A DNA stretch of 64,000 nucleotides, taken from assembly GCF_004402485.1 (NCBI RefSeq), contig NZ_SOFG01000012.1, positions 1-64,000 of the forward strand, in the 5' to 3' direction. Made by a program: the position numbers and the translations under genes. Positions 17,904-28,105 of this stretch are shown piece after piece (position 1 is the stretch's first letter; every line of letters starts with the position of its first letter). A model generated the notes under the pieces. It was not told the DNA's origin, ran no database searches, and was given only the letters and a program-made list of their open reading frames with translations. This DNA is from Cryobacterium algoricola. Its GTDB lineage: Bacteria; Actinomycetota; Actinomycetes; Actinomycetales; Microbacteriaceae.

Positions 17904-19632
17904 CGACGGCGTAGATCGGAACGGTGGAGCTCGCGTTGGCCGCAGGGATCCGTCCGGCCGGAGCCGGACTGGCGGACACGGGACCCGGGGTCGCCGCGGA
18001 GGCCGGGGTTGCCTGCGGGGTCAGGTGCGAGACGGCCTGCGAAACGGGGTGCGGGGTCGGGTGTGAGGCGGCCTGCGGGGTCGGGTGCGGGGCGGTGGGA
18101 CGGAGGCCGAGGGTGGGCATCCCGAGCGAGACGGCACCGCCCGCTGAGGCTCCGGCATGGCTCGGCACACCGCAGGCATCCGCTTCTGCACGGTCCCAGG
18201 CGTCGCCGGCCGTGGTCCGGCGGATGCGCAGCGGAGCCCCGTCCCGGGAATCGGCGATCAGGTGGAACGGCGCCGCTTCGGTCACCGTCACGGTGACGAG
18301 GTCTCCGGGGCGGGGGCGCTCCGAGCCCTCGGGCACGTCGAAGTGCACGAGGCGGCTATCGGGGGCACGCCCGCTCATCCGGTGGGTGTCGGAGTCCTTG
18401 CGGCCCTCACCGTTCGCGACGAGCAGTTCGACCTCCCGGCCGATCACGGCCTGGTTCTCCTCCCAGGAGATCCGCTCCTGCAGCGCCGCGAGGCGCTCGT
18501 AGCGGTCCTGGACGATCTCCTTGGGCACCTGGTCGGCCATCTCGGCCGCCGGAGTACCCGGGCGGATCGAATACTGGAACGTGAACGCCGTCGCGAACCG
18601 TGCCCGCTCGACGACCCGGAGGGTGTCCTGGAAATCCTCCTCAGTCTCGCCGGGGAAACCGACGATGATGTCCGTGCTGATCGCGGCTTCGGGCATCCGC
18701 GCCCGGACCCGGTCGAGGATGCCGAGGAATCGCTCGGAGCGGTAGGAGCGGCGCATGGCCTTGAGCACCCGGTCGGAGCCGGACTGCAGCGGCATGTGCA
18801 GCTGCGGCATCACGGCGGGGGTGTCGGCCATAGCCTCGATGACGTCGTCGGTGAACGCGGCGGGGTGCGGGCTCGTGAAGCGGATGCGCTCGAGCCCCTC
18901 GATCTTCCCGGCGGCGCGGAGGAGTTTGCCGAAGGCGAGGCGGTCGCCGAATTCGACGCCGTAGGAGTTGACGTTCTGGCCGAGCAGGGTGACCTCGATG
19001 GCGCCGTCGTCGACGAGAGCCTGGATCTCGGCGAGGATCTCACCCGGGCGACGGTCCTTCTCCTTGCCGCGCAGGGCGGGGACGATGCAGAAGGTGCAGG
19101 TGTTGTTGCAGCCGACCGAGATGGACACCCAGCCGCTGTAGCTCGAGTCGCGCTTGGTCGGCAGGGTCGAGGGGAAGGTCTCGAGGGAATCGAGGATCTC
19201 GAGTTGGGCCTCACCGTTGTGCCGGGCGCGTTCGAGCAGGCTCGGCAGTGCACCCATGTTGTGGGTGCCGAAGACGACGTCGACCCAGGGCGCCTTGCCG
19301 AGGATGACGTCCTTGTCCTTCTGGGCGAGGCAGCCCCCGACGGCGATCTGCATGCCGGCGTGACGCCGTTTGATCGACGCGAGCTGGCCGAGGTTGCCGT
19401 AGAGCTTGTTGTCGGCGTTCTCCCGCACCGCGCAGGTGTTCAGCACGACGATGTCGGCCTCTGCTCCGTCGGCGGGAACGTACCCGGCGGCCTCGAGAGA
19501 ACCGCTCAGCCGTTCGGAGTCGTGCACGTTCATCTGGCAGCCGAAGGTGCGCACCTCGTAGGTGCGCGCCCGGCCGTCGTCGTCGCGGGCCGCCGGCGAC
19601 GGCGCGATCAGGGTCTGCGTGCTCAAAGTCAT
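17887..19632 (-). CDS. miaB: tRNA-2-methylthio-N6-dimethylallyladenosine synthase MiaB
   Basis: 581 residues. A methylthiotransferase with three domains: UPF0004 ([25 protein letters not shown] cysteines), radical SAM ([12 protein letters not shown]) and TRAM. After the TRAM domain comes an unusual tail of about 107 residues (from about 475) rich in Pro, Thr, His, Ala and Ser. Its DNA (about 18009-18105) is built of near-repeats encoding [17 protein letters not shown] units. The tail is not part of the usual enzyme. A TAAACT box lies 9 nt before the ATG, with GGAG between. Confidence 0.95.
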   Translation of the reverse strand: MTLSTQTLIAPSPAARDDDGRARTYEVRTFGCQMNVHDSERLSGSLEAAGYVPADGAEADIVVLNTCAVRENADNKLYGNLGQLASIKRRHAGMQIAVGGCLAQKDKDVILGKAPWVDVVFGTHNMGALPSLLERARHNGEAQLEILDSLETFPSTLPTKRDSSYSGWVSISVGCNNTCTFCIVPALRGKEKDRRPGEILAEIQALVDDGAIEVTLLGQNVNSYGVEFGDRLAFGKLLRAAGKIEGLERIRFTSPHPAAFTDDVIEAMADTPAVMPQLHMPLQSGSDRVLKAMRRSYRSERFLGILDRVRARMPEAAISTDIIVGFPGETEEDFQDTLRVVERARFATAFTFQYSIRPGTPAAEMADQVPKEIVQDRYERLAALQERISWEENQAVIGREVELLVANGEGRKDSDTHRMSGRAPDSRLVHFDVPEGSERPRPGDLVTVTVTEAAPFHLIADSRDGAPLRIRRTTAGDAWDRAEADACGVPSHAGASAGGAVSLGMPTLGLRPTAPHPTPQAASHPTPHPVSQAVSHLTPQATPASAATPGPVSASPAPAGRIPAANASSTVPIYAVDDGER

Positions 19633-19715
19633 AGTGACTCCAGTTTACGCGACCGCGCCCGTGCACCCGGCGGTGCAGCATTCCGCGGTCGCCGGGCGGT
19701 CCGCGCCGGACGGGT

Positions 19716-20459
19716 TTAGCGGAACCGCACGCCCGAGGAGTCCCCGCCGCCGTTGCGCGAGTCGAGAGCGGCCTGAACCGCCTCGCGCACCACGGAGGAC
19801 GGGTAGCCCTTGCGCATCAGGAAGGCGTTGAGCCGGCGATCGATGGTGCGGTCGTCGAGACGGCCCAATTGCTGCACGCGCTTGATCGCGACCTCGATGG
19901 CCCGTTCGGTCTCGTCGTCGGGCATCGCGTCGATGGTGTCCGCGATGAGTTCCTTGTCGAGGCCGCGGCGGCGCATCTCGGCCTGGACGCCGGAGCGCCC
20001 GAGACCCTTGCGCTCGTGCTGGCTGTAGACGATCTGCTCGGCGAGCTTCGCCTCGTCGAGATAGTCGAGACGGATGAACCGTTCGACGATCTCTTCGATC
20101 TCGCTCTCCGGAAGGTCGAGCCCGACGAGCACCCCACGGGCCTCCGAGATGGACAGCGAGCGGGCGCGAAGCCGCTGCAACAGGACCTGTTCGGCGTGTT
20201 CGGTCTCGGCCTCGGTCTCGGCAGCACCGCCGTCGGCAGCACCGCCGTCGGAAGCGTCACCGGTCTGGACGGCGCCATCGGCACCCTCCGCTCCGGAATC
20301 GTCGGCAGCCGGTGACTGCGCCCCCGGCAGGTAGCTCACGGTCGCGAGCTTGCCGCGACGCTTGGCCGGGGCCCCGGTCGCCCCGCCGACGGCCGGAGAG
20401 ATGTCCGGAGCGATGTCCGGAGCGATGTCCGGCTCATCCTTCGGTTCGAAATGCACCAT
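19716..20459 (-). CDS. recX: Regulatory protein RecX
   Basis: 247 residues. RecX caps and inhibits RecA filaments. The C-terminal 150 residues show the three-helix repeats (for example ARSLSISEARGVLVGLDLP and YSQHERKGLGRSGVQAEMRRRG). The N-terminal third is acidic and low-complexity. It contains three copies of a 12-nt DNA unit (20400-20435) encoding PDIA-type repeats and a duplicated DGGAA segment. It starts 2 nt after the recA stop, so it is co-transcribed with recA and should share its SOS control. Confidence 0.93.
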   Translation of the reverse strand: MVHFEPKDEPDIAPDIAPDISPAVGGATGAPAKRRGKLATVSYLPGAQSPAADDSGAEGADGAVQTGDASDGGAADGGAAETEAETEHAEQVLLQRLRARSLSISEARGVLVGLDLPESEIEEIVERFIRLDYLDEAKLAEQIVYSQHERKGLGRSGVQAEMRRRGLDKELIADTIDAMPDDETERAIEVAIKRVQQLGRLDDRTIDRRLNAFLMRKGYPSSVVREAVQAALDSRNGGGDSSGVRFR

Positions 20460-20461
20460 GC

Positions 20462-21613
20462 TCAGGCGCCCTTCCGGGCGGCGAGCCGTGCCTGGGTGGT
20501 CTTCGGCTGGCTGACGTCTGCTCCTGCGGCCGCACGGGCTGCTGTCGCGGCTTCCTTCGCGGCGAGCTCGGTCGCGGCTTCCGCGGCGGCGGCGGCCTTC
20601 TTGGCGGCTGCGCCTTCCGGTGAGATGCCGAGCTTGAAGAGGATCTTGCTCTCGATCTCGTTGGCCATGTCCGGGTTCTTCAGCAGGAAGTTACGGGAGT
20701 TCTCCTTGCCCTGCCCGAGCTGGTCGCCGTCGTAGGTGTACCAGGCGCCGGACTTCTTCACGATGCCGTGTTCGACACCGAAGTCGATCAGGCTGCCTTC
20801 GCGGGAGATGCCGATGCCGTAGATGATGTCGAACTCGGCCTGCTTGAAGGGCGGCGCCATCTTGTTCTTGACGACCTTGACCCTCGTGCGGTTACCGACG
20901 GCTTCCGTGCCGTCTTTCAGGGTCTCGATCCGGCGGATGTCGAGGCGAACCGAGGCGTAGAATTTGAGGGCCTTGCCGCCGGCGGTGGTTTCGGGGCTGC
21001 CGAAGAAGACACCGATCTTCTCGCGGAGCTGGTTGATGAAGATCATCGTGGTGTTGGTCTGGCTGAGCCCACCGGTGAGCTTGCGGAGGGCCTGGGACAT
21101 CAGCCGGGCCTGGAGACCGACGTGGGAGTCACCCATCTCGCCCTCGATCTCGGCGCGGGGCACGAGGGCTGCGACGGAGTCGATGACGATGAGGTCGATC
21201 GAGCCACTGCGCACGAGCATGTCGGCGATTTCGAGCGCCTGCTCCCCCGTGTCGGGCTGGGAGACGAGGAGGGCGTCGATGTCGACTCCGAGCTTCTTCG
21301 CGTAGTCGGGGTCGAGGGCGTGCTCTGCGTCGATGAACGCGGCGATGCCGCCACCCTTCTGGGCGTTGGCGATGGCGTGCAGGGTGAGCGTGGTCTTACC
21401 GGAGGACTCCGGTCCGTAGATCTCGACGATGCGCCCGCGCGGGAGCCCGCCAATGCCGAGGGCCACGTCCAGGGCGATCGAGCCGGTGGAAATGGTTTCG
21501 ACCGGTGCCCGGTCGTCGCTGCCGAGGCGCATGATCGAGCCCTTGCCGAACTGGCGGTCGATCTGGGCGAGCGCGGTGTCGAGCGCCTTCTCGCGGTCTG
21601 CTGCTGATGCCAT
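20462..21613 (-). CDS. recA: Recombinase RecA
   Basis: 383 residues. ATP-dependent strand-exchange protein and co-protease for LexA. Walker A GPESSGKT is at 67-74; the loops [19 protein letters not shown] and [16 protein letters not shown] are intact. The C-terminal tail is Ala-rich (about 345-375) rather than strongly acidic. The ATG at 21613 gives [11 protein letters not shown] and has GGAGA upstream; the frame to 21754 is open but without support. The upstream region carries a LexA box and a TAGGCT -10, implying a leader of about 190 nt. recX follows at once. Confidence 0.98.
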   Translation of the reverse strand: MASAADREKALDTALAQIDRQFGKGSIMRLGSDDRAPVETISTGSIALDVALGIGGLPRGRIVEIYGPESSGKTTLTLHAIANAQKGGGIAAFIDAEHALDPDYAKKLGVDIDALLVSQPDTGEQALEIADMLVRSGSIDLIVIDSVAALVPRAEIEGEMGDSHVGLQARLMSQALRKLTGGLSQTNTTMIFINQLREKIGVFFGSPETTAGGKALKFYASVRLDIRRIETLKDGTEAVGNRTRVKVVKNKMAPPFKQAEFDIIYGIGISREGSLIDFGVEHGIVKKSGAWYTYDGDQLGQGKENSRNFLLKNPDMANEIESKILFKLGISPEGAAAKKAAAAAEAATELAAKEAATAARAAAGADVSQPKTTQARLAARKGA

Positions 21614-21809
21614 GGTGGGTCTCCTTCGGTCGTGCGTTTCGGCGCCTATAGGCTGTCGCGACACACTCACCGGGAGGACCCCGGTGCGTGCTCTGGGACA
21701 AGGCATTCGCTGTCTGTCACTGACGAAGGCGACTGTACGCCGCACCCCCGACATTGATCGGGAAGCGCGACGACGGTGGACACTTCTGCACTGACTCCTG
21801 CTGGTGAGG

Positions 21810-21837
21810 AGCCTACCAAAGGTCGAACACGTATTCG
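21810..21837 (-). promoter_or_regulatory. recA promoter with LexA box
   Basis: CGAACACGTATTCG (21824-21837, plus strand) matches the SOS pattern, with perfect TCGAA/TTCGA flanks. A TAGGCT -10 (21810-21815, minus strand) lies 8 nt downstream in the direction of recA, so bound LexA would cover the spacer. The leader between this and the recA ATG is about 190 nt and shows no other clear signal. Confidence 0.8.
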
Positions 21838-21898
21838 AGCACCGACGCGCCGAAACGGCCGCGTCGTCGAAGTAAGGAGGGAAAGGAGGGCGGGCGCC

Positions 21899-22120
21899 CT
21901 AGGGGCGCGGCGCGGGCACGCCGGCGCCGAACCATCGGCTCTTGGGCACGTCGGTCTCGGCGCAGAGGGCGAGCCAGACGTCGCGCGCCGGAACACCGCC
22001 GGCCAGGGCCTGGTCGGCGGTGTTCCCGAGCGAGGTCAGCACGAGGTCGCGGGTCAGCACACGACCGTAGGACTCACCGAATTCGTCTTTCAGCGCCTGA
22101 CGGAATTCACTGAGTCTCAC
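21899..22120 (-). CDS. DUF3046 protein
   Basis: 73 residues, cytosolic. It matches the DUF3046 family, found only in actinobacteria and almost always between clgR and recA, as here. The conserved start (MRLSEFRQALKDEFGESYGR) and the C-terminal W-[LF]-A-[LI]-C and RW-[FY]-G segments are visible. No function is known. It lies 46 nt downstream of clgR and ends about 60 nt before the recA operator region. Confidence 0.9.
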   Translation of the reverse strand: MRLSEFRQALKDEFGESYGRVLTRDLVLTSLGNTADQALAGGVPARDVWLALCAETDVPKSRWFGAGVPAPRP

Positions 22121-22166
22121 GAAGCCACCTGGTCGGAGGGGAAGGAGGGGATGGGGAGGCCCGGGG

Positions 22167-22475
22167 TCAACGAACCATCATGCCGGTGTCGTACGTCGCG
22201 ACGAGCTCGTCGGGAACGGTGTCGGGGAAACGATCGATTCCCTCGATGACGGCGAGGCGGTCTCCCACCTCACGCATGATGACCGAGATCGGGGTGTCCA
22301 GCGCGTCGGCGACGGACGCCAGAATCTCGGATGACGCTTCCTTCTGGCCGCGCTCCACTTCGCTCAGGTAGCCCAGGGCCACGCTGGCCTTGCTGGCAAC
22401 CTGACGCAGTGTGCGCCCTTTCTGCAGTCGGAAGTCCCTGAGCACATCGCCGATTTCCTGTCGCACAAGAATCAT
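22167..22475 (-). CDS. clgR: XRE-family regulator, ClgR-like
   Basis: 102 residues. A Cro/CI helix-turn-helix spans about 8-62 (GRTLRQVASKAS then GYLSEVERGQKEAS), followed by a short C-terminal tail. ClgR activates clp protease genes in corynebacteria, mycobacteria and streptomycetes, and its gene lies in this cinA-recA neighbourhood. The ATG at 22475 has AGGAGG with good spacing. The next upstream in-frame start (22520) would place the ribosome site inside the gene. Identity as ClgR rests on motif and synteny. Confidence 0.85.
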   Translation of the reverse strand: MILVRQEIGDVLRDFRLQKGRTLRQVASKASVALGYLSEVERGQKEASSEILASVADALDTPISVIMREVGDRLAVIEGIDRFPDTVPDELVATYDTGMMVR

Positions 22476-22630
22476 CGGAACCTCCTTCTCGTACTTATTA
22501 GGTACAACTATTTGGGTCATACCGGTGACGGATGGACAACAGTACTACATCCAGCCGACTCCTGCAGACTACCCAGAACGACTGGGGTTTGCTTGTGAAT
22601 ATGTACTGTGTAACCCAGCGTTTACGCGAA

Positions 22631-23164
22631 CTATTCCGTCGGTAACGTGGCTATCAGCGCACGCACAGCTTCGACGGCCGCCCGTACTGTTTTCGCCCGG
22701 ATCGCGGCCCGGTCACCGGTGAGGTCGAGCGCCACCGCCGAGGTTTCCGTCCCGATCGACAGGCCGAGGTAGACCGTTCCCGGTTGACGGCCGCCCTGGG
22801 GGTCCGGGCCGGCGACGCCGGTCGTCGAGACGCCGATATCCGCGCTCCGACCGCCGAGGGTGAGCCGTCTGCGTGATCCCGCGGCCATCTGGCGCGCGAC
22901 CTCGGGGTCGACCGGTCCGTTGGCGGCGAGGAGTGCCGGGTCGACGCCGAGGAGGGTGTGCTTGAGTTCGGTCTGGTAGGCGACGATGCCGCCGGCGACG
23001 ACGACGGATGCCCCGGGAATCCTGATGAGTTCGGCCGCGAGCGCTCCCCCGGTCAGGGACTCCGCGACGGCGATGGTGAGGCCCCGGCGGGTGAGTTCGG
23101 CAATCAGGGACGCGGTGGGGTCATCCGCATCGGGCACGTCGGGCACATCGGTTGCGTCGGTCAC
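22631..23164 (-). CDS. cinA: CinA-family nicotinamide-nucleotide amidohydrolase
   Basis: 177 residues, covering only the CinA C-terminal (PncC) domain that deamidates NMN in pyridine nucleotide salvage. Motifs AESLTGGALAAELIRIPGAS, VVAGGIVAYQTELK and STTGVAGPDPQGGRQPGTV are diagnostic. There is no N-terminal COG1058 domain, as usual in this lineage. It starts 6 nt after pgsA ends, within the ftsK-pgsA-cinA run. Confidence 0.93.
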   Translation of the reverse strand: MTDATDVPDVPDADDPTASLIAELTRRGLTIAVAESLTGGALAAELIRIPGASVVVAGGIVAYQTELKHTLLGVDPALLAANGPVDPEVARQMAAGSRRRLTLGGRSADIGVSTTGVAGPDPQGGRQPGTVYLGLSIGTETSAVALDLTGDRAAIRAKTVRAAVEAVRALIATLPTE

Positions 23165-23170
23165 GGCGGG

Positions 23171-23770
23171 TCAGTCGTCGTGCCGGGACTGGCGCGCAAC
23201 GCGCCGGGCGGCGACGAGGTAGTCGATGCCGGTCGAGACGGTCAGTACGAACGCGACGGACATGGCCGCGTAGTTGACCCAGTGGATCCAGTCGCCGAGC
23301 ACGAGCCAGAGCGGAACGAGGAAGAGCGAGATCGCGACAGACTGCATGATGGTCTTGAGCTTGCCGCCGCGGGAGGCCGGGATGACCCGGTCGCGGAGCA
23401 TCACGAAGCGGAAGGCAGTGATGCCGAGCTCGCGGACGAGGATCACGATCGTGACCCACCACCACAGTTCGCCGAGGATCGACAGGGCGACGAGCGCTCC
23501 CCCGGTGAGGACCTTGTCGGCGATCGGGTCGAGCAGCTTGCCGAGGTCGGTGACGAGGTTGTGCTTGCGGGCGATCGCGCCGTCGATGCCGTCGGTCGCG
23601 ATCGCGAGGATGAACAGCACTGCGGCGGCCCAGCGCAGCGCGCCGTCCTGGCCGGCGTCGGCGAGCAGCATCCAGATGAACAGCGGGGCGAGCAGGATCC
23701 GCACGACCGTGATCAGGTTGGGCAGGTTCCAGTTGCTCGGGCGTGCGACGGGTTCGGATGCTGTGGCCAT
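23171..23770 (-). CDS. pgsA: CDP-diacylglycerol-glycerol-3-phosphate 3-phosphatidyltransferase
   Basis: 199 residues, a multi-pass membrane enzyme that makes phosphatidylglycerophosphate. The CDP-alcohol phosphotransferase motif D-G-x2-A-R-x8-G-x3-D-x3-D reads DGIDGAIARKHNLVTDLGKLLDPIADK. It has about five membrane helices and a basic C-terminus. It begins 2 nt after the ftsK stop, so it is in the same transcript. Actinobacteria have several paralogs (PgsA, PIS); order and motif favour PgsA. Confidence 0.93.
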   Translation of the reverse strand: MATASEPVARPSNWNLPNLITVVRILLAPLFIWMLLADAGQDGALRWAAAVLFILAIATDGIDGAIARKHNLVTDLGKLLDPIADKVLTGGALVALSILGELWWWVTIVILVRELGITAFRFVMLRDRVIPASRGGKLKTIMQSVAISLFLVPLWLVLGDWIHWVNYAAMSVAFVLTVSTGIDYLVAARRVARQSRHDD

Positions 23771-23772
23771 GA

Positions 23773-26763
23773 TCAGTCCCTGCCGGTGAGGTTCCAGGCA
23801 TCCTCGTCTGCAGACGATGCCTCTTCCTCAGGGTAGCCCTCGCTCATCTTCGCGACCGGGTCGCCTGCATAGCGCGGGTCGGGCTGGGAGTCGGAGCGGG
23901 CATCCGCGTCGTGGGCGGCGTTGGCCTGCCTGGCGGCCGTCGCGGCGTGGTGCTCGTCGTCGGAGCCGCGGAGCAGGGCGAGCACGCTCGGCAGCTGTTC
24001 GACGGTGACAAGCACGTCGCGGGCCTTCGAGCCCTCCGAGGGGCCGACGATCTCGCGGGACTCGAGCAGGTCCATCAGACGGCCGGCCTTGGCGAAGCCG
24101 ACCCGCAGCTTCCGCTGCAGCATCGAGGTCGAGCCGAACTGGGTGGAGACGACGAGTTCGGCCGCGGCGAGGAGCACCTCGAGGTCGTCGCCGATGTCGG
24201 AGTCGATCTCCTTGCGGGGAGCGGCCATCGAGACATCCGGCCGGTAGTCGGGGCGGGCCTGCTGGGTGACGTGCTTGACGACCCGCTCGATCTCGGCCTC
24301 GCTGACCCAGGCCCCCTGCACGCGGATGGCCTTGGATGCGCCCATCGGCAGGAAGAGCGCGTCGCCCTGGCCGATGAGCTTGTCGGCGCCCGGCTGGTCG
24401 AGAATGACCCGGGAGTCGGTGACGCTCGTCACCGCGAATGCGAGCCGGGAGGGCACGTTGGCCTTGATCAGGCCGGTGACGACGTCGACGCTCGGGCGCT
24501 GGGTGGCGAGCACGAGGTGGATGCCGGAGGCGCGGGCGAGCTGGGTGATCCGCACGATCGAGTCTTCGACGTCGCGCGGGGCGACCATCATCAGGTCCGC
24601 GAGCTCGTCGACCACGACGAGGAGGTACGGGTACGGCTTGAGGGTGCGGGCGCTCCCGGCCGGGAGCACGATCTCGTTGCCGACGACGGCCTTGTTGAAG
24701 TCGTCGATGTGGCGGAAGCCGAAGCTCGCGAGGTCGTCGTAGCGCATGTCCATCTCTTTGACGACCCATTGCAGCGCTTCGGCGGCCTTCTTCGGGCTCG
24801 TGATGATGGGGGTGATGAGGTGCGGCACGCCGGCGTATGCGGCGAGCTCGACCCGCTTCGGGTCGATCAGCACCATGCGCACGTCGCTCGGCTGGGCGCG
24901 CATCAGCAGGCTCGTGATCATCGAGTTGACGAAGCTCGACTTGCCAGAACCGGTCGAACCGGCGACGAGGAGGTGGGGCATCTTGGCGAGGTTGGCTACG
25001 ACGAAGCCGCCGCCGACGTCCTTGCCGACGCCGATGGTCATCGGGTGGGTGCTGTTCGTGGCCGCCGCCGAGCGGAGCACGTCGCCGAGGGTGACGATTT
25101 CGCGGTCGGTGTTCGGGATCTCGATGCCGATCGCGCTCTTGCCGGGGATCGGCGAGAGGATCCGCACCTCGTTGGACGCGACCGCGTACGACAGGTTCTT
25201 GCTGAGGGCGGTGACCCGCTCGACCTTGACGCCGGGGCCGAGTTCGATCTCGTATTGGGTGACGGTCGGGCCGCGGGAGAACCCGGTCACCCGGGCGTCG
25301 ACCTGGAACTGGGTGAGCACTTCGGTGATCGAGGTGACGATCACGTCGTTCGCCGCGGAACGTGCCTTCGCGGGAGGTCCGGCGGTCAGGGTCGTGTTCG
25401 AGGGCAGCTCGTAGGGCACGGCCGGGTGGTCGCCGGTGTCCGGGTGCAGCGGATGCCCGTCCTCGCCGGGAACAGCACCGGTCGCCCCTGCGAGGCCGTC
25501 GAGCCCGGGAAGTACTTCGGTGAGTCCTGCGGCCGCCGCGGACCCCGGGCCTCCGGTCGCCTCGTCGTCGTGCAGGCCGAAGTCCGAGCCGCGCGTCACG
25601 TCGATCTCACCGGTGAAACGCTTGATGGCGTCCTCTGCGCGGAGCAGGTCCTCGAGCACCTCGGTGCCGTAGTGGTCGCCGCCGGCACCGCCGCCGGACA
25701 GCCCGACCGAGAACGGCGTCGCCGGAGTGGGCACCGGGGAACCGTCCGCCGGGGCGATGGCGCTGTCGAAGCCGCCGCGTCCGTCGCCGCCGAGCAGGGT
25801 GCTGAGCGGATCGTCGCCGTCCCCCGACCCGCCGGCGCCCTTCTTCGGGCCGTGGGCACCGGCATCCGACACGAGGGCGCCGCCGAAGTCGGGATCTTCC
25901 TCGCGCTTGCTGTTGTTGCGGCGCCACCAGGGTAGGGCGCTGTTGCCGTCCGGCTCGCCGTCGACGCCGTCGAGTTCGACCTGGGCGGTCTTCTCGGCGC
26001 GCTCGAGTTTCGCGGTCTTCGCCGCCGCGCGCTCGTCCTCCGTGGAGAGCTCTGCGCCGAACAGCCAGGCGTAGAGCTCGCGCGACCGCTGGCCGATCCG
26101 GTTCGGCGGGGTCTTCGTGATGATGAGAAGGCTCAGGGCGAGCAACAGGATGATGATGACGGTGGCGCCGATGGCGGTCGTAAGGGCGATCAGCGGGGCC
26201 GCGACCATCCAGCCGATCACACCGCCGGAGAGTGCGAGCACGTTCATGCCCTGGGTGGGCGTCGGCTGGCCGCCGTAGACGTGGCAGAGCCCGGAGACGG
26301 AGACGAGCAGCAGGCTCAGCCCGATGCCGATCCGCCCGTTGTCGTGCACGGAACTGGGCTTACGGAACAGCCAGATCGCGAAGACGAAGAGGATCACCGG
26401 CAACGCGAACGCGACCCGGCCGAACAGCCCGCCGAAGGTCCACGCGTCGAAGTTACGGGCGACGGCGTTGTCGATCAGGAACCATTCCACGACCGCGCCG
26501 GCGACGGCGAGCAGCACGAGGAAGAACGGGAGGCCGTCGCGGCGTTCCTCTTTGGAGAGTTTTTCGGGGCCGAGCGCGCGCGCGGCGGCGCCGGCGACGT
26601 GGGCCAGGGCGAGCCAGGAACGCACGAAGAGGCCTGGTTCGGTCTCCGCGGCGGAGAACTTGACCGTCTTCTGGGCGGTGGTGCGGGCAGCCGGCTTGCG
26701 CGCGGGTGTACCGCGCGCCGGCGTGGTGCGGGCGCGCCCGGTCGACTTAGTGCTCGTGGCCAT
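23773..26763 (-). CDS. ftsK: DNA translocase FtsK/SpoIIIE
   Basis: 996 residues. It pumps DNA through the closing septum and activates XerCD. Order: a basic Ala/Thr/Pro N-terminus, four or five membrane helices (within about 55-225), an acidic Gly-rich linker (about 230-460), a motor domain with Walker [11 protein letters not shown] near 600 and Walker [12 protein letters not shown] near 718, and a C-terminal winged-helix gamma domain ([23 protein letters not shown]) that reads KOPS sites. TACCGT lies 7 nt before the ATG at 26763, so a leaderless start is likely. The other in-frame start is 9 nt upstream, inside that promoter. Confidence 0.96.
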   Translation of the reverse strand: MATSTKSTGRARTTPARGTPARKPAARTTAQKTVKFSAAETEPGLFVRSWLALAHVAGAAARALGPEKLSKEERRDGLPFFLVLLAVAGAVVEWFLIDNAVARNFDAWTFGGLFGRVAFALPVILFVFAIWLFRKPSSVHDNGRIGIGLSLLLVSVSGLCHVYGGQPTPTQGMNVLALSGGVIGWMVAAPLIALTTAIGATVIIILLLALSLLIITKTPPNRIGQRSRELYAWLFGAELSTEDERAAAKTAKLERAEKTAQVELDGVDGEPDGNSALPWWRRNNSKREEDPDFGGALVSDAGAHGPKKGAGGSGDGDDPLSTLLGGDGRGGFDSAIAPADGSPVPTPATPFSVGLSGGGAGGDHYGTEVLEDLLRAEDAIKRFTGEIDVTRGSDFGLHDDEATGGPGSAAAAGLTEVLPGLDGLAGATGAVPGEDGHPLHPDTGDHPAVPYELPSNTTLTAGPPAKARSAANDVIVTSITEVLTQFQVDARVTGFSRGPTVTQYEIELGPGVKVERVTALSKNLSYAVASNEVRILSPIPGKSAIGIEIPNTDREIVTLGDVLRSAAATNSTHPMTIGVGKDVGGGFVVANLAKMPHLLVAGSTGSGKSSFVNSMITSLLMRAQPSDVRMVLIDPKRVELAAYAGVPHLITPIITSPKKAAEALQWVVKEMDMRYDDLASFGFRHIDDFNKAVVGNEIVLPAGSARTLKPYPYLLVVVDELADLMMVAPRDVEDSIVRITQLARASGIHLVLATQRPSVDVVTGLIKANVPSRLAFAVTSVTDSRVILDQPGADKLIGQGDALFLPMGASKAIRVQGAWVSEAEIERVVKHVTQQARPDYRPDVSMAAPRKEIDSDIGDDLEVLLAAAELVVSTQFGSTSMLQRKLRVGFAKAGRLMDLLESREIVGPSEGSKARDVLVTVEQLPSVLALLRGSDDEHHAATAARQANAAHDADARSDSQPDPRYAGDPVAKMSEGYPEEEASSADEDAWNLTGRD

Positions 26764-26770
26764 GGAGTCC

Positions 26771-26776
26771 ACGGTA
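26771..26776 (-). promoter_or_regulatory. Candidate leaderless -10 box of ftsK
   Basis: TACCGT on the minus strand, 7 nt before the ftsK ATG at 26763, with no ribosome site between. Confidence 0.5.
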
Positions 26777-26832
26777 CCGCCGAGCCGCCGATTCCGCGCG
26801 AGCCCACGCGGTCGTCGTCGCGGCCCGACTCA

Positions 26833-26868
26833 CCGGGCAGGTGCGCCGGGCAGGTGCGCCGGGCTGCG
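26833..26868. repeat. 13-nt tandem repeat at ABC permease stop
   Basis: CCGGGCAGGTGCG occurs twice and then in part (26833-26845, 26846-26858, 26859-26868). It ends 1 nt short of the TGA stop of the permease gene (26870-26872), inside the 97-nt gap to ftsK. Confidence 0.8.
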
Positions 26869-26869
26869 T

Positions 26870-28105
26870 TCAGTAGCGGATGGCGTCGATCACCTTGACC
26901 CGCACGGCCACGAGCGCGGGCAGCAGGCCGGCGAGCGCGCCGACCGCGGTTGCGCAGACGAGGCCGAGCACCGCCGCTTCCACCGGGAACGGCGGGAAGT
27001 CGGTCACCTGGCCCTGGCCGATGAAGCCCTCGACGAGGGGATTCGTGACGATCAGCACGGCGGCGATCACGCCGACGACGCCTGCGACGATGGTCGCGAC
27101 GACGCTCTCCATCATCACGGAGAAGAAGACCCGGCCGGCGGTTGCGCCGAAGCTGCGCCGGATGCCGATCTCCCGGATCCGCTGCTTGAGGGTGACGAGG
27201 GCGATGTTCACCAGGCCGAGCGCCCCGAGCAGGAGGACGAGCAGTGCGACTCCCCCGACCACGAGCTGGAGCGGCAGGTACGGGTTGTCTCCGCTGTACG
27301 CGGCGTAGTCCTGCCGGTAGACCTGCACGTTCGCCGTGCTTCCGAGCGCGCCCTGCACGTCCCTGGTCAGTGCGGCGCGCAGGTCCTCCGCGAGTGCCGG
27401 CGGCACCCAGAGCTCATAGCTCGGGGGCTGGCCGGATCCGCGCAGGGCGAGGGTGTCCGCCGGGCCGAGCGCCTGCACGGCGTCCGCGAGCATGTACATC
27501 GCCGGCGCGTTGTCCCAGGCCGTGGCCTGGTACACGCCCGTGATCACGGCCGTGGCGTTCTGGGTCCCGAGCAGGGTGGTCGTCGGATGGGTGCGGAGGT
27601 CCGGCCGGCCGATCCGGTCATAGAAGACCGAGTTCACGAGGACGGCCGGGGCCAGCCGGTCGGCGTCTGCGGCCGTGAACCAGTCGCCGTGCAGGAGGCG
27701 GATCCGGTGCATGGTGCCGTAAGCGGGGTCGACGCCCTGGATCTGCACTTGCGCGGCGCCGTCCCTGAACTGCACGAGCTGGCTGGTCTGCACGAGCCTG
27801 CTCGCGTGACCGACCCGGTATCGCGCGAGCTCGGTCTCCCAGAGCGCCTGCATCGCGGCGGAGTCCGGTGCCGTGCCGTCGCTCTGCGAGATCTGCATCG
27901 ACAGGCTCGCCGGCCGGCCGCCCTGCCGCTCGCTCTGTTCGACGGTGGCCTGCTGCGCCACCGAACCGAGCGCGACCACGGTCGTGATCGCGCACACGGC
28001 GACGGCGACGCCGACCAGGGAAAGCAGCACCCGGGTGCGATGGATGCGCAGCTCCTGCCAGGCCTCGACGAAGGAGCCGACGAGGTTGCTCACGACCCGG
28101 TTCAT
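26870..28105 (-). CDS. MacB-like ABC transporter permease (FtsX superfamily)
   Basis: 411 residues. One membrane helix near 25-50, a large extracytoplasmic MacB core domain (about 55-280), then three helices near 290-400: the 1+3 plan of MacB-type mechanotransmission permeases. The conserved IREIGIRRSFGATAGRVFFSVMMES segment lies after the second helix. It overlaps the ATPase gene by 4 nt. MacB-like systems export peptides, siderophores or antibiotics, or act on envelope substrates; the substrate here is unknown. Confidence 0.88.
   Translation of the reverse strand: MNRVVSNLVGSFVEAWQELRIHRTRVLLSLVGVAVAVCAITTVVALGSVAQQATVEQSERQGGRPASLSMQISQSDGTAPDSAAMQALWETELARYRVGHASRLVQTSQLVQFRDGAAQVQIQGVDPAYGTMHRIRLLHGDWFTAADADRLAPAVLVNSVFYDRIGRPDLRTHPTTTLLGTQNATAVITGVYQATAWDNAPAMYMLADAVQALGPADTLALRGSGQPPSYELWVPPALAEDLRAALTRDVQGALGSTANVQVYRQDYAAYSGDNPYLPLQLVVGGVALLVLLLGALGLVNIALVTLKQRIREIGIRRSFGATAGRVFFSVMMESVVATIVAGVVGVIAAVLIVTNPLVEGFIGQGQVTDFPPFPVEAAVLGLVCATAVGALAGLLPALVAVRVKVIDAIRY

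Noticed and set aside
22600-22640. ClgR operator in the clgR/cinA gap (GCGTTTACGCGAAC)
   Set aside because: It fits the published ClgR pattern only in part and lies downstream of clgR relative to its transcription.
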